Below, one piece after another: positions 5,240-5,943 of a stretch of DNA of 5,943 nt (position 1 is the stretch's first letter; every line of letters begins with the position of its first letter). The DNA is from Deltaproteobacteria bacterium RIFCSPHIGHO2_12_FULL_43_9 (GTDB taxonomy: Bacteria; Bdellovibrionota; O2-12-FULL-43-9). The notes beneath the pieces are model-generated. The model did not search any database. It was given only the letters and a program-made list of their open reading frames with translations, and was not told the DNA's origin. The stretch is taken from the NCBI GenBank assembly GCA_001798265.1, contig MGRR01000028.1:2305-8247 (forward strand), given 5' to 3'. A program made the translations under genes and the position numbers.

Positions 5240-5943
5240 GATAGTTGGGGGCCTCTTTCGTAATGATCACATCATGCACATGCGACTCTCTTAAACCCGC
5301 GGCAGTAATCCTGACCAATTTCCCCCGCTCCTGGAGATCAGGGATGGTCCTGCATCCCGCGTACCCCATCCCGGCGCGAATACCCCCGACCAACTGATAC
5401 GTAACCTGGGACAAAGCCCCCTTATAAGGGACCCTCCCCTCTATACCTTCGGGAACAAGCTTATCCAGCCTTGCCCCACTATCCTGAAAATATCGGTCCC
5501 TGCTCCCATGGCTCATCGCCTCCAGGGAGCCCATCCCCCGATAAACCTTATAGCTTCTCGACTGATATAAAACGATCTCACCCGGTGCTTCATCAGTCCC
5601 CGCCAGCAGGGATCCGATCATGACTGAATTGGCTCCTACGGCTAGCGCCTTCGTCAGATCACCGGAATGCTTGATCCCACCATCCGCGATAACCGAAATT
5701 CCATAACCCCTGGCAACCTTAGCCACATCCATAATGGCGGTAACCTGCGGAACCCCTACACCTGAAACAATCCTTGTTGTGCAAATGGATCCCGGCCCTA
5801 CGCCAACCTTCACCGCGTCAGCCCCCGCCTTAATAACCGCCTCGGCCCCCTCCGCGGTTCCAACATTACCACCGACTAAAACCAGATCCTTGTAATCAGA
5901 CCTCAATGCCCGGATCGTCTTAAGCACCCCCTCAGCGTGCCCA
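5229..5943 (-). CDS. guaB: Inosine-5'-monophosphate dehydrogenase, C-terminal part (5' end outside window)
   Basis: IMP dehydrogenase oxidises IMP to XMP with NAD+, the rate-limiting step of guanine nucleotide synthesis. About 237 residues are present of a family near 490. The frame stays open to the window edge, beginning GHAEGVLKTIRALR, so the GTG at 5927 is internal and not the start. The N-terminal half of the barrel and any CBS-domain pair lie outside. Visible motifs are GGNVGTAEGA, the active-site loop GPGSICTTR with the catalytic Cys at 5781-5783, the phosphate-binding ADGGIKHSGD and MIGSLLAGTDEAPGE, YRGMGSLEAM, and the mobile flap with DRYFQ and LVPEGIEGRVPYKG. The sequence ends in HDVIITKEAPNYHVE and a TAG, overlapping guaA by 11 bp. 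With guaA it forms the classic guaBA operon, feeding XMP directly to GMP synthase. Confidence 0.97.
   Translation of the reverse strand, partial: GHAEGVLKTIRALRSDYKDLVLVGGNVGTAEGAEAVIKAGADAVKVGVGPGSICTTRIVSGVGVPQVTAIMDVAKVARGYGISVIADGGIKHSGDLTKALAVGANSVMIGSLLAGTDEAPGEIVLYQSRSYKVYRGMGSLEAMSHGSRDRYFQDSGARLDKLVPEGIEGRVPYKGALSQVTYQLVGGIRAGMGYAGCRTIPDLQERGKLVRITAAGLRESHVHDVIITKEAPNYHVE

Noticed and set aside
5229..5943. Purine riboswitch controlling guaBA
   Set aside because: The guaB 5' region is outside the window, so nothing can be said, and none is visible in the guaB-guaA junction.

Overview
The window is chromosomal bacterial DNA. It carries three conserved housekeeping genes on the minus strand: guaB (5' part missing), guaA, and dnaE (3' part missing). 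Between guaA and dnaE sits a small plus-strand toxin-antitoxin (TA) module. The order guaB-guaA-dnaE, the moderate G+C, and dispersed repeats whose translations read VIASEAKQS, SRERGNLDPRFHGDD and LNAVKDL suggest an environmental Gram-negative lineage of the Deltaproteobacteria/Nitrospirota kind. That placement is inference; nothing in the window fixes the taxon.

Right part (5943 to 3695, minus strand): the C-terminal half of IMP dehydrogenase (guaB) overlaps the start of GMP synthase (guaA) by 11 bp. Together they convert IMP to XMP to GMP, so this is a compact guaBA operon. guaA is full length and has all its catalytic motifs.

Middle part (2994 to 3690): an A+T-rich cassette in the opposite orientation encodes a RelE/ParE-family toxin followed by an overlapping XRE-type helix-turn-helix antitoxin. 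A near-perfect promoter/operator palindrome lies directly in front of it. The cassette is bracketed by a perfect 12-bp direct repeat. The guaA-side copy contains the guaA stop codon, as expected if something integrated at the guaA 3' end.

Left part (2877 to 1, minus strand): the DNA polymerase III alpha subunit runs as one open frame for 959 codons and leaves the window before its end. Its most striking feature is a 78-codon in-frame insert (1765-1998) made of several dispersed palindromic repeat elements. The insert sits between the PHP domain and the polymerase core. It breaks neither the frame nor any recognised motif.

The two unusual items are the repeat-derived peptide inside an essential replicative polymerase and the toxin-antitoxin cassette with att-like ends that splits an otherwise co-directional gua-dnaE cluster.
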